Positions 22,492 to 31,786 of a DNA stretch of 64,000 nt are shown piece after piece (within the stretch, counting starts at the first letter, position 1; each line of letters begins with the position of its first letter). Location of the stretch: NCBI RefSeq assembly GCF_013393185.1, contig NZ_QJQX01000032.1, forward strand, positions 1-64,000, written 5' to 3'. A program made the translations under genes and the position numbers. The notes beneath the pieces are model-generated. The model had not been told where the DNA came from. It searched no databases and saw only the letters and a program-made list of their open reading frames with translations. Source of the DNA: Sphingobium lactosutens (lineage in GTDB: Bacteria; Pseudomonadota; Alphaproteobacteria; Sphingomonadales; Sphingomonadaceae).

Positions 22492-23379
22492 TCATTTTCC
22501 GCCGCCAGCGGCGGGCGGCGCCCACCTCCTGTCCATCGGAAAAACATCGTCAAACCCTCCCTTTAGGCCGCTTCCATAGACCGGATTGGGCAGCACGAAC
22601 CAGCCATTGCCCCACAGGCCCGCGATCGGCAGTTGCATGGTCGCGGCGCGGCGGGCGGACACTGGCTGGCCCGCATTGAACAGGTCGGAAAAATCGCCCA
22701 GCTGGTCGCCGCCCATGGCGATAACGCAATATTTGCCGGAGATCGTCCAGCGGCGGCCATCCTTGCGCGATCCCATGGCGTCGTCACCGCTCAGATACAG
22801 CGTCTGGCCATGCACAGCATCCCCCAGCCCTGCCGCCTTGATCGCGCGCGCGGTCGCATCGGCATTGGCAACGGACCGATTGGTATTGAAGATCACCGTC
22901 ACGCCCAGCTTGCGCAGCGCGGCCAGCACATGGTCCGCGCCGGGCACCGGCCCGACCGCACCCTCGCCGGTCTTCTCCCATGCGCCCCAATCCGCCTCAT
23001 TCCATCCCTGCCCGGTCCTGGCGGCATGATATTCATAGCCGGTGTTGAGCATCACCGTCTCGTCCACGTCGAACACAGCCGCGAAGGGCCTGTCGCCGCA
23101 CGGCTCGAATTTCGGCGCGTCGAGGGTCGCACCTTCCTCCAGCACCACGCTGTCGGCCGGACGCGCCTTCACCTTCGCCGCCACATAGCCGAGCAACGCG
23201 TGCCAGGCCTGCACCGAAATCGCAGCCCCCTCGCCCGACCCATAGAGATATTGCATGCCCGCAGACGGATTGGCGGCCAGATCCGCAGACGGCGCGGAGG
23301 TCGTTGCCGCCGGCACGGTCGCGCAAGCGGCAAGCGGCGCCAGCAGCAGCACCGAAACCGTGCGCATCGTCATGGACAT
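22492..23379 (-). CDS. HAD-family acid phosphatase, putative lipoprotein
   Basis: A 295-residue HAD subfamily IIIB phosphatase exported to the envelope. The N-terminus carries a signal with lipobox LAAC (MRTVSVLLLAPLAACATV); the nucleophile motif is AVFDVDETVMLNTGYE, motif II is VIFNTNRS, and motif IV lies in AMGGDQLGDFSDLF. Such proteins act as non-specific phosphomonoesterases on nucleotides or other phosphates. The start overlaps the scoA stop (TGATG), placing the gene inside the CoA-transferase operon, which is unusual. Confidence 0.88.
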   Translation of the reverse strand: MSMTMRTVSVLLLAPLAACATVPAATTSAPSADLAANPSAGMQYLYGSGEGAAISVQAWHALLGYVAAKVKARPADSVVLEEGATLDAPKFEPCGDRPFAAVFDVDETVMLNTGYEYHAARTGQGWNEADWGAWEKTGEGAVGPVPGADHVLAALRKLGVTVIFNTNRSVANADATARAIKAAGLGDAVHGQTLYLSGDDAMGSRKDGRRWTISGKYCVIAMGGDQLGDFSDLFNAGQPVSARRAATMQLPIAGLWGNGWFVLPNPVYGSGLKGGFDDVFPMDRRWAPPAAGGGK

Positions 23380-24095
23380 CAGGCCGCTTCCCGCGCCCGC
23401 ACCGTCCGGAACTCGATCTTCTTGTCGTAGGGTGCGCCCACTATCATGCGCTTCACATAAATGCCCGGCAGATGGATCGCGTCGGGATCTAGGCTGCCCG
23501 TCGGCACCACTTCCTCGACCTCGGCGATGCACAGCTTCGCGGCGGTCGCCATCGGCTGGTTGAAGTTGCGGGCGGTCTTGCGGAAGATCAGGTTGCCGCT
23601 CTCGTCGGCCTTCCAGCCCTTGATGATCGCGATGTCGGCGAAGATGCCGCGCTCCAAGATGTAATCCTGCCCGTCGAAGCTCTTCACTTCCTTGCCCTCG
23701 GCCACCTGCGTGCCGACGCCGGTCTTGGTGTAGAAACCGGGAATGCCCGCCCCGCCCGCACGGCACCGTTCGGCCAGCGTCCCCTGCGGGCAGAATTCCA
23801 CCTCCAGCTCACCGGCCAGATATTGCCGCTCGAACTCCTTGTTCTCGCCGACATAGGAAGAAATCATCTTCTTCACCTGCCGCGTGCGCAGCAGCTTGCC
23901 CAGCCCCTCGCCGTCGATGCCGGCATTGTTGGAGGCGATGGTCAGATCCTTCACGCCCGAATCGCGAATCGCGTCGATCAGCCGTTCGGGAATGCCGCAC
24001 AGGCCGAAGCCGCCCGCGCAAATCTGCATCCCGTCGAAGAGAAGTCCCTCCAGCGCGGTCGCGGCATCGGGGTAGAGCTTCTTGACCATCGGCAT
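23379..24095 (-). CDS. scoA: 3-oxoacid CoA-transferase subunit A
   Basis: The 238-residue alpha subunit of the CoA-transferase. Family signatures are [24 protein letters not shown] residues near the start, [19 protein letters not shown], and [18 protein letters not shown]. It has no catalytic residue of its own and must pair with ScoB. AAGGA precedes the ATG. It is the first gene of the minus-strand operon scoA, phosphatase, DUF5076, scoB, HIT and is divergent from a LysR regulator 82 bp away. Confidence 0.93.
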   Translation of the reverse strand: MPMVKKLYPDAATALEGLLFDGMQICAGGFGLCGIPERLIDAIRDSGVKDLTIASNNAGIDGEGLGKLLRTRQVKKMISSYVGENKEFERQYLAGELEVEFCPQGTLAERCRAGGAGIPGFYTKTGVGTQVAEGKEVKSFDGQDYILERGIFADIAIIKGWKADESGNLIFRKTARNFNQPMATAAKLCIAEVEEVVPTGSLDPDAIHLPGIYVKRMIVGAPYDKKIEFRTVRAREAA

Positions 24096-24177
24096 CCATC
24101 CTTTTGTAAGTTCACACCGTTCTATGCAGCTCGACCGATCAATACCAATGATTTGTTTTTTCGGTTAAACACAAACG

Positions 24178-25053
24178 ATGTCTATCAATCGCATCGCCTT
24201 CTACCATCTGGAAACGCTGCTCTGGATCGCCCGGCTGGGCACGTTCGCGGCGGCGGCGGCGCGCCTCAACACCACCCAGCCCGCCATTTCCGCGCGGGTG
24301 CGCGAGCTGGAAAACCATCTCGGCACCGCGCTGTTCCGGCGCGAGGGGCGGACCATGGCGCTCACCCCTGCGGGACGCGAACTGGTGCGGGAAAGCGAGC
24401 CCCTCTGGGCGCGATTCCAGGGCGTACTGATGGGATGCAGCGACATATCGGGCGCGACCGGCATCATCCGCATCGGCGCGGGCGAGATCGCGGCGGCCAG
24501 TTGCCTGCCCGGCTTCGTCGCGGAACTGGGCCGCGACCTGCCCCAGGTTTCGCTGGAAGTCGATATCGCTCTGACCGCCGACCTGATCCAGCAACTCGCG
24601 TCCGGCCATGCCGACCTTGCCTTTGCGGCGGGGCGGATCGCCCATCCAATGCTGCGCACGGCACCGATCGGCAGCGTCGACCTGCTCTGGCTGACCCGCC
24701 CGTCGACCGTCGGCACGACCCGGACGCCGATCTGGTCGCTCTCCAACCTCTCGCCGCTCTACCGGATCATGAAGGACGCGATCGCCGCGTCGGACCTGGC
24801 CGACTGCCCGCTCAACCTCTGCAACAATGTCCGCACCATGATCGACATCGTGCTGGAGGGTGGCGGGATCGGCATCTTTCCCCAGCCCATGGTGCGGCAT
24901 CAGATGGCGGACGGGCGGCTGGTGCCGGTGCCCGGCGCGCCGGGCATGCCACCAGTCGACTTCCACGTCGCCGTCCGCGCCACGGAATCCGACCCGCTGG
25001 TGCTCGCCATCTTCGACCGGGCGAGCCGGCTGGAGTTACGCGCGGGCGTTTAA
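24178..25053 (+). CDS. LysR-family transcriptional regulator
   Basis: A 291-residue LysR-type regulator: winged HTH at residues 5-65 ([36 protein letters not shown]), then a periplasmic-binding-type effector domain ([32 protein letters not shown]). Divergent placement 82 bp from scoA suggests it controls the CoA-transferase operon and itself. The effector is not predictable; a short-chain acid or acyl-CoA would fit. Its 3' end overlaps the convergent thiSG gene by 4 bp. Confidence 0.88.
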   Translation: MSINRIAFYHLETLLWIARLGTFAAAAARLNTTQPAISARVRELENHLGTALFRREGRTMALTPAGRELVRESEPLWARFQGVLMGCSDISGATGIIRIGAGEIAAASCLPGFVAELGRDLPQVSLEVDIALTADLIQQLASGHADLAFAAGRIAHPMLRTAPIGSVDLLWLTRPSTVGTTRTPIWSLSNLSPLYRIMKDAIAASDLADCPLNLCNNVRTMIDIVLEGGGIGIFPQPMVRHQMADGRLVPVPGAPGMPPVDFHVAVRATESDPLVLAIFDRASRLELRAGV

Positions 25054-26078
25054 ATGAGACCAGCCAGCGGACTGGACGGATCGGCATACATGCGCTTGCC
25101 CATGCGCCCGGCGCGATAGGCCATGCGGCCGGCTTCGACCCCCGCCTTCATCGCGGCGGCCATCAGCACGGGATCTTTCGCCTCGGCAATGGCGGTGTTC
25201 ATCAGCACGCCGGTGCAGCCCAGTTCCATCGCCACCGTCGCTTCCGACGCGGTGCCGACGCCCGCATCCACCAGCACCGGCAGCTTGGTGCCCTCCACGA
25301 TCAGCCGGATCGTCACCCTGTTCTGGATGCCGAGGCCCGACCCGATCGGCGCGCCCAGCGGCATGATCGCGACGGCACCGGCATCCTCCAGCCGCTTGGC
25401 CGCGATCGGATCGTCGACGCAATAGACCATCGGCTTGAAGCCTTCCTTGGCGAGGACTTCCGTGGCGCGAAGAGTCTCGACCATATCGGGATACAGCGTG
25501 CGCGCCTCGCCCAGCACTTCCAGCTTCACCAGTTCCCAGCCGCCCGCCTCGCGCGCCAGCCGCAGGGTGCGGATCGCATCCTCGCCGGTGAAGCAGCCCG
25601 CCGTGTTGGGCAGATAGGTGATCTTCTTCGGGTCGATATAGTCGGTCAGCATCGGCGCCTTGGGATCGCTGACATTGACGCGGCGCACCGCGACCGTGAC
25701 GATCTCCGCGCCCGAAGCGGCCACCGCCGCCGCATTCTGCTCGAAACTCTTATATTTGCCGGTGCCCACGATCAGGCGCGACCGGAATCTCTTGTCGGCT
25801 ACGGTCCAGCTGTCGTCATCCAGCGCGGTCACATCGTCGCCGCCGCCCGCGACCGGATGGTCGCCACCACCAACGAAATGCACGATTTCGAGTTCGTCGC
25901 CATCCTCGACCTTGACCTGCGCCAGCGTCGAACGCGGCACGACCTCCAGATTGCGCTCCACCGCCACCTTTTCCGGCACGAAGCCCAGCTCGCTCGCCAG
26001 TTGGGCCAGCGTCAGACCGTCACGGATGCGGCGATGCTCGCCATTGATGTGGATGGAGATGGTGCCGTCAATGCTCAC
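25050..26078 (-). CDS. thiG: ThiS-ThiG fusion: sulfur carrier and thiazole synthase
   Basis: A 342-residue protein for thiamine thiazole formation. Residues 1-72 are a ThiS ubiquitin-like carrier ([20 protein letters not shown], ending [16 protein letters not shown]), a linker of about 18 residues follows, and from about 90 comes ThiG ([47 protein letters not shown] with the Schiff-base Lys). The ThiS Gly-Gly that must be thiocarboxylated is internal (Gly70-Gly72) followed by DHPVAGGG, so a cleavage or alternative sulfur chemistry is implied. Start is GTG at 26078. No TPP riboswitch is visible upstream. Confidence 0.9.
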   Translation of the reverse strand: MSIDGTISIHINGEHRRIRDGLTLAQLASELGFVPEKVAVERNLEVVPRSTLAQVKVEDGDELEIVHFVGGGDHPVAGGGDDVTALDDDSWTVADKRFRSRLIVGTGKYKSFEQNAAAVAASGAEIVTVAVRRVNVSDPKAPMLTDYIDPKKITYLPNTAGCFTGEDAIRTLRLAREAGGWELVKLEVLGEARTLYPDMVETLRATEVLAKEGFKPMVYCVDDPIAAKRLEDAGAVAIMPLGAPIGSGLGIQNRVTIRLIVEGTKLPVLVDAGVGTASEATVAMELGCTGVLMNTAIAEAKDPVLMAAAMKAGVEAGRMAYRAGRMGKRMYADPSSPLAGLI

Positions 26079-26192
26079 TGCGCTGTCCCGAACTTGAGAA
26101 GATGTCTCGACTAGGCGAGACCGGAAGGGCTAAGGATCGTCGCGCATATAGGGGCGGCCCTGTCCGCCAAGCAACAGCATTAGGGGGTCGCC

Positions 26193-26633
26193 TTGGCCGA
26201 CGCGCGCAAAATCTATGTCCTCAATGGCCCGAACCTCAACATGCTCGGCACCCGCGAGCCGGAAATCTACGGCTATGACACGCTGGACGATATTGCCGAA
26301 CGCATGGAGGACGCCGCCAACCGCGCCCATGTGGAGATCGAGTTCCGCCAGTCGAACCATGAAGGCCATCTGGTCGACTGGCTGCAGGAAGCCCATGCGG
26401 AAGGCGCGCACGCCGTCATCATCAATCCCGGCGCCTATACCCACACCTCGATCGCGCTGCATGACGCGATCAAGGGCATCAGCGTGCCGGTGATCGAGAT
26501 TCACCTGTCGAACCCGCACAAGCGCGAGCCTTTCCGCCACAAAAGCTATGTCGGCATGGCGGCGAAGGGCACCATCGCGGGTTTCGGCCCGATGTCCTAC
26601 ATGCTGGCGCTGGAAGCCGCGCTCGAACTGTAG
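26193..26633 (+). CDS. aroQ: Type II 3-dehydroquinate dehydratase
   Basis: A 146-residue dodecameric dehydratase of the shikimate pathway (3-dehydroquinate to 3-dehydroshikimate). [19 protein letters not shown] at the N-terminus, [17 protein letters not shown] in the middle and [18 protein letters not shown] after it are the type II signatures; the Tyr in the second half of GTREPEIYG and the His of EIHLSN are the catalytic pair. The start is TTG at 26193 with AGGGGG before it. It precedes accB by 83 bp, the arrangement common in proteobacteria. Confidence 0.95.
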   Translation: MADARKIYVLNGPNLNMLGTREPEIYGYDTLDDIAERMEDAANRAHVEIEFRQSNHEGHLVDWLQEAHAEGAHAVIINPGAYTHTSIALHDAIKGISVPVIEIHLSNPHKREPFRHKSYVGMAAKGTIAGFGPMSYMLALEAALEL

Positions 26634-26716
26634 CTCGACGCACGAAAGTTGCGCTTTGCCGTAAATACGCATAGGCGCGGGCACAAGAAACGACATTCAC
26701 CGGCCAGGGACTTCAC

Positions 26717-27202
26717 ATGACCGACAAACAAGAAAAGGGCGCAATGCAGGTGGACGTGCAGCTGGTGCGCGATCTCGCGGCGCTTCTGGACGACACCAAC
26801 CTCACCGAAATCGAGGTTGAGGACGGCGATCGCAAGATCCGCGTCGCGCGCAAGGCGGCTTCGGCCGCCGCGCCCGTCTATGCCGCCGCGCCGGCCGCTG
26901 CACCCGTCGCCGCCCCGGTGGCCGCCGCGGCGCCTGTCGCGCCCGCTGCCGACGCCGCACTGCCTTCGGGCAATGTGGTCAAGTCGCCGATCGTGGGCAC
27001 CGCCTATCTGTCGGCCGAACCGGGCGCCGCGCCCTTCGCTCGCGTGGGTGCGCAGGTCGCCGCCGGCGAAACCATCCTGATCGTCGAAGCCATGAAGGTC
27101 ATGAACGCGATCACCGCGCCGACCGCCGGCACGGTCAAGGCGGTGCTGGTCGATAACGGCCAGCCGGTCGAATATGACCAGCCGCTGATCGTCATCGAAT
27201 AA
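26717..27202 (+). CDS. accB: Biotin carboxyl carrier protein of acetyl-CoA carboxylase
   Basis: A 161-residue BCCP that carries CO2 on biotin for fatty acid synthesis. The N-terminal domain (VDVQLVRDLAALLDDTNLTE) is followed by a long Ala/Pro hinge (about 48-80) and a biotinyl domain with the EAMKVMN motif, biotin on Lys127. It is 15 bp upstream of accC. The Ala/Pro linker is compositionally extreme but normal for the family. Confidence 0.97.
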   Translation: MTDKQEKGAMQVDVQLVRDLAALLDDTNLTEIEVEDGDRKIRVARKAASAAAPVYAAAPAAAPVAAPVAAAAPVAPAADAALPSGNVVKSPIVGTAYLSAEPGAAPFARVGAQVAAGETILIVEAMKVMNAITAPTAGTVKAVLVDNGQPVEYDQPLIVIE

Positions 27203-27217
27203 GGCCCGCACAAGCTT

Positions 27218-28570
27218 ATGGCCATCGAGAAACTGCTGATCGCCAATCGCGGCGAGATCGCGCTTCGCATCCACCGCGCCTGCCATGAAATGGGCATCAA
27301 GACCGTCGCGGTGCACTCCACCGCCGACGCCGACGCCATGCATGTGCGCCTCGCCGACGAGGCGATCTGCATCGGACCGCCCGCGGCCAAGGACAGCTAT
27401 CTGAACATCGCCGCGATCATTTCGGCGGCGGAAATCAGCGGCGCCGACGCGATCCACCCCGGTTATGGCTTCCTGTCGGAAAACGCCAAGTTCGCCGAAA
27501 TCGTGGAAGCGCATGGGCTGGCCTTCGTCGGGCCCAAGCCCGAACATATCCGCACCATGGGCGACAAGATCGAGGCGAAGCGCACCGCCGGCGCGCTCGG
27601 CCTGCCGCTGGTCCCAGGGTCTGACGGCGCGGTCAGTGACGTCGAGGAAGCCAAGGCCATCGCCGAAGCGGCGGGCTATCCGGTCATCATCAAGGCGGCG
27701 TCGGGCGGCGGCGGCCGCGGCATGAAGGTCTGCACCTCGCCCGACAGCCTTGAAACGCTGATGCAGCAGGCGGGTTCGGAAGCGAAGGCCGCGTTCGGCG
27801 ACGCCACTGTCTATATCGAGAAATATCTCGGCAATCCGCGCCATATCGAAATCCAGGTGTTCGGCGACGGCAATGGCAACGCCATTCACCTGGGCGAACG
27901 CGATTGCTCGCTCCAGCGCCGCCACCAGAAGGTGCTGGAAGAAGCCCCCTCGCCCGTCCTCAGCCAAGCCGAGCGTGAGCGGATCGGCGGCATCTGCGCC
28001 AAGGCGATGGCCGACATGGGCTATCGCGGCGCGGGCACGATCGAATTCCTGTGGGAAAATGGCGAATTCTACTTCATCGAGATGAACACCCGCCTGCAGG
28101 TGGAACATCCGGTGACGGAAATGATCACCGGCCTCGACCTGGTGCGCGAACAGATCCGCGTCGCCGAAGGCAAGCCGCTCTCGGTCGCGCAGGACGATAT
28201 CCGCTTCACCGGCCATGCGATCGAATGCCGCATCAACGCCGAGGATCCCAAGACCTTCGCGCCATCGCCGGGCACCGTCACCAGCTATCATGTTCCGGGC
28301 GGCATGCACGTTCGCGTCGATAGCGGCCTCTATCAGGGCTATAAGGTGCCGCCTTATTACGACTCCATGATCGGCAAGCTGATCGTCTATGGCCGCACCC
28401 GCGAGGGCGCGATCATGCGCCTGCGCCGCGCGCTGGAGGAATATGTGATCGAGGGGATGAAGACCACCATCCCGCTGCATCAGGCCCTGCTGCGCGATCC
28501 GGAATTTCTCGACGGCAACTATACCATCAAGTGGCTGGAAGAATGGCTCGCCCGTGAGGATGGCCAGTGA
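27218..28570 (+). CDS. accC: Biotin carboxylase subunit of acetyl-CoA carboxylase
   Basis: A 450-residue ATP-grasp enzyme carboxylating biotin on AccB. It has the N-terminal [14 protein letters not shown], the glycine-rich ATP loop [13 protein letters not shown], the [17 protein letters not shown] stretch, and the [16 protein letters not shown] catalytic region. Length and order are canonical. The stop overlaps the start of the following ArsC-like gene by 4 nt, making a three-gene accB-accC-arsC-like operon. Confidence 0.97.
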   Translation: MAIEKLLIANRGEIALRIHRACHEMGIKTVAVHSTADADAMHVRLADEAICIGPPAAKDSYLNIAAIISAAEISGADAIHPGYGFLSENAKFAEIVEAHGLAFVGPKPEHIRTMGDKIEAKRTAGALGLPLVPGSDGAVSDVEEAKAIAEAAGYPVIIKAASGGGGRGMKVCTSPDSLETLMQQAGSEAKAAFGDATVYIEKYLGNPRHIEIQVFGDGNGNAIHLGERDCSLQRRHQKVLEEAPSPVLSQAERERIGGICAKAMADMGYRGAGTIEFLWENGEFYFIEMNTRLQVEHPVTEMITGLDLVREQIRVAEGKPLSVAQDDIRFTGHAIECRINAEDPKTFAPSPGTVTSYHVPGGMHVRVDSGLYQGYKVPPYYDSMIGKLIVYGRTREGAIMRLRRALEEYVIEGMKTTIPLHQALLRDPEFLDGNYTIKWLEEWLAREDGQ

Positions 28571-28911
28571 AAGCCACCATCTGGCATAATCCCAAATGCG
28601 GCACATCACGCAAGACGCTGGCGATCCTTGAGGAAACGCCCGGCGTCGAGGTCGAGGTCATCGACTATCTCAAGACGCCCTATACGCGGGCGAAGGTCGC
28701 GCAACTGATCGCGGACGCAGGCCTGACCCCGCATGAGGCGTTGCGCCTGATGGGCACCGATGCCGAGGAGCGCGGCCTGCCCGATATGTCGGCCGACGCG
28801 ATCCTGGACGAAATGGCTGCCAATCCGGCCTATGTGAACCGTCCTTTCGTCGAAACGGACAAGGGCGTGCGCTTCTGCCGCCCGCAGGACAAGGTCCGCG
28901 ACATCCTCTGA
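28567..28911 (+). CDS. arsC: ArsC-family (arsenate) reductase
   Basis: A 114-residue thioredoxin-fold protein of the glutaredoxin-dependent ArsC family. The catalytic Cys lies in [15 protein letters not shown] near the N-terminus, with downstream [10 protein letters not shown] and [16 protein letters not shown] as substrate-binding parts. Family members reduce arsenate or act as Spx/YffB-like proteins; with no ars genes nearby, arsenate as substrate is only a guess. It is coupled to accC by an ATGA overlap and followed by a strong hairpin. Confidence 0.85.
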   Translation: MKATIWHNPKCGTSRKTLAILEETPGVEVEVIDYLKTPYTRAKVAQLIADAGLTPHEALRLMGTDAEERGLPDMSADAILDEMAANPAYVNRPFVETDKGVRFCRPQDKVRDIL

Positions 28912-28916
28912 TGCCT

Positions 28917-28962
28917 CGTAATGCCATTCGTTTCGTATTCGAAACGAATGGCATTACGCATT
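28917..28962. terminator. Perfect 19-bp hairpin after the accBC operon
   Basis: Arms 28917-28935 and 28940-28958 are perfectly complementary with a TATT loop and begin 6 bp after the arsC stop. CATTTT follows, so it can act as an intrinsic terminator. The stem is unusually long, perfect and relatively AT-rich compared with others here. Confidence 0.8.
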
Positions 28963-29081
28963 TTCAGTTTGAGATTGTCTATTTCGCTGTCCAGCTTCCG
29001 ATCGCGCGGCGTCACGCTCGCGTAACAATCATATGATTTGAGCGCTTGCTTTGATGGGAGGAAGCCTTAGCCTCCTCCTTC

Positions 29082-29828
29082 ATGGCAAAGGAACCGGCAT
29101 TGGCGACCATCGCCGTCTACAGCCTCAAGGGCGGCGTGGGTAAGACCACCTTCGCGATCAACCTAGCCTGGGCATCGGCCTGCATCTCGAAGCGGCGCAC
29201 ACTGCTCTGGGATCTCGATCCGCAGGCGGCGTCGAGCTGGCTCATCTCCACCGACATGACCAGCCGGGACGCGGCGCAGGCGATCTTCAGCAAGGATGTG
29301 GAGGTACGGAAACTCATCCAGCCGTCCACCGTGCCGGGGCTGGACCTGATCGCCGCCGACACGTCGCTGCGCGGCCTCGACCATCTGTTCCGCGAAATGG
29401 ACAAGAAGAAGCGGCTGGCCAAACTGATCGAGAGCCTGGGACGCGACTATGACCGGATCATCCTCGATTGCCCGCCGGGCCTTACCGAAACCAGCGAGCA
29501 GGTGCTGCGCGCCGCCGACCTGATCGTCATCCCGGTCATCCCCTCCCCGCTGTCGCAGCGCGCCATGGGGGAAGTCGCCCGCTATCTGGTCCAGCGCGGC
29601 GGCAATCATGCACCGATCCTGCCGGTCTATTCGATGGTCGACCGCCGCCGCAGCCTGCACCGCGCCGCACTGGAAAGCCAGTCGGGCTGGCACGCCATCC
29701 CGATGGCCAGCACGATCGAGCAGATGACGGTGCGGCGCAAGCCGCTGGGCGCCTTCGCTCCCGCCTCGCCCCCGGCGCAGGCCTTCGCCTCGCTCTGGAC
29801 GCAGGTGGAGCGACAGTTGCAGGCATGA
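29082..29828 (+). CDS. ParA/MinD-type ATPase, orphan
   Basis: A 248-residue deviant-Walker ATPase. YSLKGGVGKTTFAINLAWAS is the Walker A/A' motif, LLWDLDPQAASSWL the switch region and IILDCPPGLTETSEQVLRAA Walker B. There is no adjacent parB, no centromere-like repeats and no HTH, so this is not a classic partition locus; such orphan ParA proteins place macromolecular complexes or chemosensory arrays in other bacteria. The frame ends inside the hairpin region that terminates the opposing gene. Confidence 0.85.
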   Translation: MAKEPALATIAVYSLKGGVGKTTFAINLAWASACISKRRTLLWDLDPQAASSWLISTDMTSRDAAQAIFSKDVEVRKLIQPSTVPGLDLIAADTSLRGLDHLFREMDKKKRLAKLIESLGRDYDRIILDCPPGLTETSEQVLRAADLIVIPVIPSPLSQRAMGEVARYLVQRGGNHAPILPVYSMVDRRRSLHRAALESQSGWHAIPMASTIEQMTVRRKPLGAFAPASPPAQAFASLWTQVERQLQA

Positions 29829-29830
29829 AA

Positions 29831-29859
29831 AAGCGCCCGTCCATCGCTGCCGGGCGCTT
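29831..29859 (-). terminator. Intrinsic terminator shared by convergent genes
   Basis: Arms AAGCGCCCG and CGGGCGCTT pair around an 11-nt loop. On the minus strand the stem is followed by TTTTTC, ending the acyl-AMP ligase transcript; on the plus strand it starts just after the ParA stop and may serve it too. Confidence 0.8.
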
Positions 29860-29877
29860 CATCGATATTTGGAACCG

Positions 29878-31617
29878 TCAGGCGGCGATGTCGTAGGGAC
29901 GGATTTCGCCGGTCAGATAGAGATTCCGCGCCTTCGAGCGGCTGAGCTTGCCCGAGCTGGTGCGCGGCAGGGTGCGCGGCGGCACCAGTTCGACGACGCA
30001 GTTCATGCCGGTGATGGCGCGAACCCGCTCGCGAATCTGGTCGCGCAGGCGCGAACGCTCCTCATTGTCCGAGGTGCGGCAATGGACCAGCACGGCAGGC
30101 GCTTCCTCGCCGCCCGGCGTGGTGATGGCGAAGGCGGCGATGTCGCCCTGCTTGAAGCCAGGCAGCTGCTCCACCGCCCATTCGATATCCTGCGGCCAAT
30201 GATTCTTGCCGTTGATGATGATCATGTCCTTGGCGCGGCCGACAATGTAGAGATAGCCGTCGCTCAGATAGCCCATGTCGCCCGTGTCGAGCCAACCACC
30301 GGCCATGCAGGCGTCGGTCGCCTCCTGGTCACGGAAATAGCCGACCATCAGGCTCGGCCCGGTGGTCCACACCTTGCCGATCTGGCGCTCGTTCATCAGG
30401 CCGCCATCCTCGTCGCGGATTTCCACGACCATGTCCTTGGCCGGCTTGCCGCAATTGACGATCGAGCGGAAGCGCTGCGGACGGCCTTCGGGCGCGTCGC
30501 CGCCCGACAGGTCGGTTTCCTCGACCAGTTCGACGATGATCCCCTCGCCCGGCGGCATGATGGTCACAGCCAGCGTCGCTTCGGCCAGGCCGTAGCTGGG
30601 CAGGAAGGCCTTGGGGCTGAAGCCCGCATCGGCAAAGGCGTCGACGAAGCTCTGCATCACGTCGGGGCGGATCATGTCCGCGCCATTGCCCGCGAGCCTC
30701 CAACGGGAAAGATCGAAGCGATCCTGCGCCTTGGTCTGGCTCGACATGCGGCGGGCGCAGATGTCGTAGCCGAAGGTCGGCGAATAGCTGATCGAGGTGC
30801 CTTCGTTGCGGCTGATCAGATCCAACCAGGCAAGCGGACGGCGGGCGAAATCCTCGGTCTTCATATAGTCGGTCGACACCTGGTTGGCGACGACCGACAG
30901 GAAGCAGCCGACCAGGCCCATGTCATGATACCAGGGCAGCCAGCTGATGCAGCGATCGCTGTCCTGCACTTCCATGCCATGGCTATGCGCCGACAGGTTG
31001 CTGAGCAGCGCATGATGGGTCACGGCGACGCCATGCGGGAAGCGGGTCGAACCGCTCGAATATTGCAGATAGGCGATTTCCTCGCCCTTGGCCTGCGGCA
31101 GGTTGGCGGGGATCGCGTCGCGGGCGATGAAATCCTCGAACGCGATGCTCTCGACATTCTTCTGGCGACCGGATTCGCCAGCCATTTCCTCCAGTTCTTT
31201 GGGGAAGAGGAAGAGCATCGGGTCGCAGCTCGACAGCTGGACGTTCAGCTGGTCGATATAGCTTTCCTTGCCGCCGAAGCTGGTCGGCAGCGGCAGCGGC
31301 ACCGGCCAGGCGCCGGCATAGACGATGCCGAAAAAGAGCTGAGCGAAGTCCATGCCGGTTTCGGCGACCAGCGCCACGCGGTCTTCGGGCTTGACGCCAT
31401 GGGCGATCAGACGGTGGGCGCAGGCGATCGCGTCGGCGCGCAGTTCGCTGAACGGATAGGGCCGCGCCAGATTCCCACGCGCATCGTGGAAATTCAACCC
31501 GCGCCTGCCCTGCGCCGCATAGTCCAGCGCCTCGCCCAGCGTCTCGAAATCGGAGAAGCGGCGCGGCAGATCATCAGTGGTCGGCGTCGGTGCCATCATC
31601 TCTTGCGAACCCGTCAT
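29878..31617 (-). CDS. Fatty acyl-AMP ligase (FAAL)
   Basis: A 579-residue adenylating enzyme that activates fatty acids as acyl-AMP for transfer to a carrier protein. Signatures: YLQYSSGSTRFPHGVAVTH (P-loop), SWLPWYHDMGLVGCFLS, a FAAL-type SYGLAEATLAV, and WLDTGDMGYLSDGYLYIVGR followed by KDMIIINGKNHWPQDIE. Family members feed polyketide, lipopeptide or, in sphingomonads, sphingolipid pathways. No carrier protein or PKS/NRPS gene is adjacent. ATG 31617 gives the usual family length; an upstream GTG at 31686 is disfavoured. Confidence 0.88.
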   Translation of the reverse strand: MTGSQEMMAPTPTTDDLPRRFSDFETLGEALDYAAQGRRGLNFHDARGNLARPYPFSELRADAIACAHRLIAHGVKPEDRVALVAETGMDFAQLFFGIVYAGAWPVPLPLPTSFGGKESYIDQLNVQLSSCDPMLFLFPKELEEMAGESGRQKNVESIAFEDFIARDAIPANLPQAKGEEIAYLQYSSGSTRFPHGVAVTHHALLSNLSAHSHGMEVQDSDRCISWLPWYHDMGLVGCFLSVVANQVSTDYMKTEDFARRPLAWLDLISRNEGTSISYSPTFGYDICARRMSSQTKAQDRFDLSRWRLAGNGADMIRPDVMQSFVDAFADAGFSPKAFLPSYGLAEATLAVTIMPPGEGIIVELVEETDLSGGDAPEGRPQRFRSIVNCGKPAKDMVVEIRDEDGGLMNERQIGKVWTTGPSLMVGYFRDQEATDACMAGGWLDTGDMGYLSDGYLYIVGRAKDMIIINGKNHWPQDIEWAVEQLPGFKQGDIAAFAITTPGGEEAPAVLVHCRTSDNEERSRLRDQIRERVRAITGMNCVVELVPPRTLPRTSSGKLSRSKARNLYLTGEIRPYDIAA

Positions 31618-31786
31618 ATTGGTTTCACCCAATGTCTTAAAACTTGTGAAAGCGGGGCCGCTAGCAGCTTTGGCCGCCAGATGCACCGCCTATTCCATTC
31701 CAGCGTCGCTTAATAGCCGACAAGGCGCGGTAAAATTCCGGCCCGACTGTGGCATAAACATGGCGTATCGGGCATTGAGGCACGAT

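Noticed and set aside
23823-26114. 763-codon plus-strand open frame
   Set aside because: It is antisense across scoA and the ThiS-ThiG gene and a shifted frame of the LysR gene; composition is His/Arg/Gln-rich as expected for a shadow of GC-rich genes.
26079-26192. TPP riboswitch in front of the ThiS-ThiG gene
   Set aside because: The 114-bp gap lacks the CTGAGA and the second conserved TPP box on either strand.
26597-28609. 670-codon minus-strand open frame
   Set aside because: Antisense shadow of accB and accC.
29869-31713. 614-codon plus-strand open frame
   Set aside because: Exact shadow of the fatty acyl-AMP ligase, whose protein has clear family motifs.
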